A stretch of 23,642 bases of DNA from Firm-13 sp964617375 (GTDB lineage Bacteria > Bacillota > Clostridia > Saccharofermentanales > Saccharofermentanaceae). Positions 21,778-23,642 of this stretch are shown here, piece by piece. The position numbers and the translations under genes were made by a program. Position 1 is the first letter of the stretch. Each line of letters begins with the position of its first letter. The stretch covers positions 1 through 23,642 of the forward strand of contig CAZTXQ010000044.1 in assembly GCA_964617375.1 (NCBI GenBank), written 5' to 3'. The notes under the pieces were generated by a model. It was not told the DNA's origin and made no database searches. It saw only the letters and a program-made list of their open reading frames with translations.

Positions 21778-22305
21778 TTACTCGACTGTAGCTTCGGCAG
21801 TTACCGATACGACTTCCGATTTCTCGGCGATCGCCTTGATAGCCATAGCAAGCTTGGTAATAGGAGAGATAAGGGTGTAGACAAGCTGGCTGTAAAGGAC
21901 TTCTTTCGACGGAATAGAAGCCAGAGCTTCCACATCTGCTGCGGAAATAACTTTGCCTTCGAGCACGCCGCCCTTAATGCTTAACTTGTCGAACTTGTCG
22001 GCATACTGCTTCATCAGCTTGGCCGGAGCAATCATGTCTTCCGTAGAATACGCAATTGCGGTCGGGCCTTTGAACTGATCAGCTGCACCTTCGACTCCGA
22101 GGTCCTTGAAAACAATCGACAGCGTTGTGTTCTTGATAACCTGATACTTCAGATTATTCTTGCGAAAGTCCGCACGCATGGCCGTATCCTGAAGAACGGT
22201 AAGTCCGCGGGCATCCACAAAAACAAAAGATTTCGCATCCTTGAAATCAGCAACTAATGCTGCAACGACGTCTTTCTTTGCATTTAAGATCTTTTCACTT
22301 GGCAT
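21778..22305 (-). CDS. rplJ: 50S ribosomal protein L10
   Basis: The 175-residue base of the L7/L12 stalk. MPSEKILNAKKDVVAALVADFKDAKSFVFVDARGLTV is the 23S-binding N-terminal domain, and the C-terminal helix (PITKLAMAIKAIAEKSEVVS) is where L7/L12 dimers attach. AAGGAGGTG precedes the ATG. In Firmicutes the L10(L12)4 complex represses its own mRNA by binding the leader, and the expected leader structure is present upstream here. Confidence 0.98.
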   Translation of the reverse strand: MPSEKILNAKKDVVAALVADFKDAKSFVFVDARGLTVLQDTAMRADFRKNNLKYQVIKNTTLSIVFKDLGVEGAADQFKGPTAIAYSTEDMIAPAKLMKQYADKFDKLSIKGGVLEGKVISAADVEALASIPSKEVLYSQLVYTLISPITKLAMAIKAIAEKSEVVSVTAEATVE

Positions 22306-22331
22306 AAAATGACACCTCCTTGTTCAAGTAT

Positions 22332-22465
22332 AAAAAATACCCCTTGCGCTTTGGACACAAGGGGTCGTTTTAAGCTTTATCCGTTAGGAACGCTCAATCC
22401 GCTACACCTCGACAGGACGGTTGCCCGGTTAGAGTCTTTCGACTTCCTGTTGTCTTAAGCACGCT
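22332..22465 (-). promoter_or_regulatory. L10 (rplJ) leader with attenuator
   Basis: On the minus strand ACAGGA (22450-22445) closes with TCCTGT (22417-22412) a three-way junction containing an AGTC-GAAA-GACT hairpin and a CGG-GCAA-CCG hairpin, followed by CGAGG. This is the arrangement of the L10 leader that binds L10(L12)4. A terminator hairpin CCCCTTG/CAAGGGG (22364-22340) with a T run to 22332 lies downstream, shortly before rplJ. Feedback by transcription attenuation is the expected mechanism, as known in Bacillus. Confidence 0.85.
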
Positions 22466-22543
22466 GGTTTATTTTATTAAGTTGTGTGCGAGGCGGCTAA
22501 ACGGATTGCTCCGGCAAGTCCCTCGCCCGATTGCCGCAATGGA

Positions 22544-23233
22544 TTACAGCTTAGCCGCGTTGACGCGGATGCCGGGGCCCATTGTAGAAGCGATCGTAAC
22601 ATTCTTCAGATACTGTCCCTTTGCTGCGGAAGGCTTTGCCTTGATGATGGCGTCCATGATCACTTTGAAGTTCTCTTCGAGCTTCTCCTGACCAAAGGAT
22701 ACCTTGCCGATCGGGCAGTGAATGATATTGGTCTTATCGAGACGATACTCGATCTTACCGGCTTTGATGTCGTTAATGGCCTTGGTTACGTCCATGGAAA
22801 CCGTTCCCGACTTGGGGTTGGGCATGAGGCCCTTGGGTCCGAGGATTTTACCGAGACGTCCTACAACACCCATCATGTCGGGAGTTGCTACAACAACATC
22901 GAAATCAAACCAGTTCTCTTTTGTGATCTTCTCAACGAGATCCTCGGCTCCGACAAACTCTGCGCCTGCGGCGAGTGCTTCATCGGCCTTCGGGCCCTTT
23001 GCGAAAACGAGAACGCGCTTTGTGCGGCCAGTACCATGGGGAAGAACGACGGCTCCACGAACCTGCTGATCGGCATGACGGGAGTCAACGCCGAGTCTGA
23101 CGTGCAGCTCAACCATTTCATCAAATTTCGCCTTGCCTGTATCCTGCACCAGTCTAATGGCATCTGCAGAATCATAGGAGACGGATCTGTCTACGAGCTT
23201 TGCAAGCTCCTGATATCTCTTGCCTCTCTTCAT
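22544..23233 (-). CDS. rplA: 50S ribosomal protein L1
   Basis: The 229-residue L1 stalk protein, binding 23S rRNA and the exiting tRNA. It opens MKRGKRYQELAKLVDRSVSYDSADAIRLVQDTGKAKFDEMVELHVRLGVDSRHADQQVRGAVVLPHGTG, with the conserved VELHVRLGVDxRHADQQVRGxVxLPHGTG motif, and ends TIASTMGPGIRVNAAKL. Length and motifs are normal. AAGGAG lies 10 bases before the ATG. Cotranscribed with rplK 20 bases upstream. Confidence 0.98.
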   Translation of the reverse strand: MKRGKRYQELAKLVDRSVSYDSADAIRLVQDTGKAKFDEMVELHVRLGVDSRHADQQVRGAVVLPHGTGRTKRVLVFAKGPKADEALAAGAEFVGAEDLVEKITKENWFDFDVVVATPDMMGVVGRLGKILGPKGLMPNPKSGTVSMDVTKAINDIKAGKIEYRLDKTNIIHCPIGKVSFGQEKLEENFKVIMDAIIKAKPSAAKGQYLKNVTIASTMGPGIRVNAAKL

Positions 23234-23253
23234 TTCTCTACACTCCTTCAGAC

Positions 23254-23642
23254 TTAGTCTTCGGTTACAACGATACCCATACTACGGGCCGTTCCGGCTA
23301 CCATGCGGGCACACGACTCGACGTCGGATGCATTGGTGTCAACGAGCTTAACCTGTGCGATTTTTCTGCACTCGGAAAAAGGTATCTTCGCAACCTTATT
23401 CGAGTTAGGCTTACCCGATCCACTCTCGATGTTACATGCCTTCTTCAGCAATACCGGTACCGGAGGAGTTTTAGTAATGAAAGTATAGGTTCTGTCAGCA
23501 AAAATTGTGATGATAACAGGAATAATCATTCCTGCTTCTTTTGCTGTTCTTTCATTAAATTCCTTGACAAACTGCGCAATATTTACGCCGTGCTGTCCAA
23601 GGGCTGGTCCTACCGGCGGTGCTGGCGTTGCTTTGCCTGCGG
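23254..23642 (-). CDS. rplK: 50S ribosomal protein L11 (5' end outside window)
   Basis: The last 129 codons of L11, which binds the GTPase-associated region of 23S rRNA. The first full codon is at 23640; the frame then reads AGKATPAPPVGPALGQHGVNIAQFVKEFNERTAKEAG, the conserved N-terminal domain with its proline cluster, followed by MIIPVIITIFADRTYTFITKTPPVPVLLKKA and the RNA-binding C-terminal domain ending ARSMGIVVTED. An internal ATG at 23529 is not the start; the true start lies about 11-13 codons past the window edge. Confidence 0.97.
   Translation of the reverse strand, partial: AGKATPAPPVGPALGQHGVNIAQFVKEFNERTAKEAGMIIPVIITIFADRTYTFITKTPPVPVLLKKACNIESGSGKPNSNKVAKIPFSECRKIAQVKLVDTNASDVESCARMVAGTARSMGIVVTED

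Overview
The window looks like the chromosome of a Gram-positive, Clostridia-type bacterium. The evidence is strong AGGAGG-type ribosome binding sites, TTGACA/TATAAT promoters with 16-17 bp spacers, intrinsic terminators, lipobox lipoproteins, a clostripain-family (C11) peptidase, a YtrA-type GntR regulator with an ABC-2 transporter, and an rplK-rplA-[L10 leader]-rplJ-rplL cluster. The genus cannot be fixed from what is visible.

Layout. 1-391: no gene, a few hairpins. 392-1837: a self-regulated TetR-SDR operon with two copies of the same palindromic operator at its promoter. 1853-3590: a P-loop ATPase with a DUF4143-type C-terminus and a small ABM-type monooxygenase. 3591-4009: a gene-free stretch with two strong plus-strand terminator structures in series just ahead of rsgA (4010-5011). 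5053-6592: a second P-loop ATPase (DUF234 type) bracketed by inverted repeats. 6690-7882: a GNAT acetyltransferase followed by a Qnr-sized pentapeptide-repeat protein. 7960-10308: a DnaQ-like exonuclease and a CoA-disulfide-reductase/rhodanese fusion. 10511-10763: a tRNA-Met/tRNA-Glu operon with a clear promoter and terminator. 10801-13070: a lipoprotein C11 protease whose mRNA appears to begin with a terminator-like hairpin. 13178-15077: an ABC-2 transporter with its YtrA/GntR repressor gene and an operator lying over the promoter. 15179-16461: a tandem family of small membrane zinc-ribbon proteins, two intact copies (each with its own promoter at identical spacing) and one 5'-truncated, frameshifted copy. 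16508-17152: a decayed IS3-like element with hairpin repeats, followed within the same stretch by a 13-bp tandem repeat. 17211-20330: a polar amino-acid ABC uptake operon (binding lipoprotein, permease, ATPase) plus a downstream membrane protein. 20689-21288: an unknown gene with an internal 39-bp-period duplication. 21267-23642: the L11/L1/L10/L7-L12 ribosomal genes with an L10 leader attenuator, closed by a terminator instead of running into rpoB.

Working together: the ribosomal cluster and rsgA serve ribosome production and maturation. The tRNA operon is an ordinary translation locus. Two regulators (TetR, YtrA-type) each sit first in their operon with an operator over their own promoter. 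The amino-acid ABC operon has a terminator between the binding-protein gene and the membrane components, which should favour excess binding protein. The most unusual parts are the zinc-ribbon tandem family with its decaying third copy beside an IS relic, the inverted repeats bracketing the DUF234 ATPase, and the leader structures before rsgA and the C11 protease.
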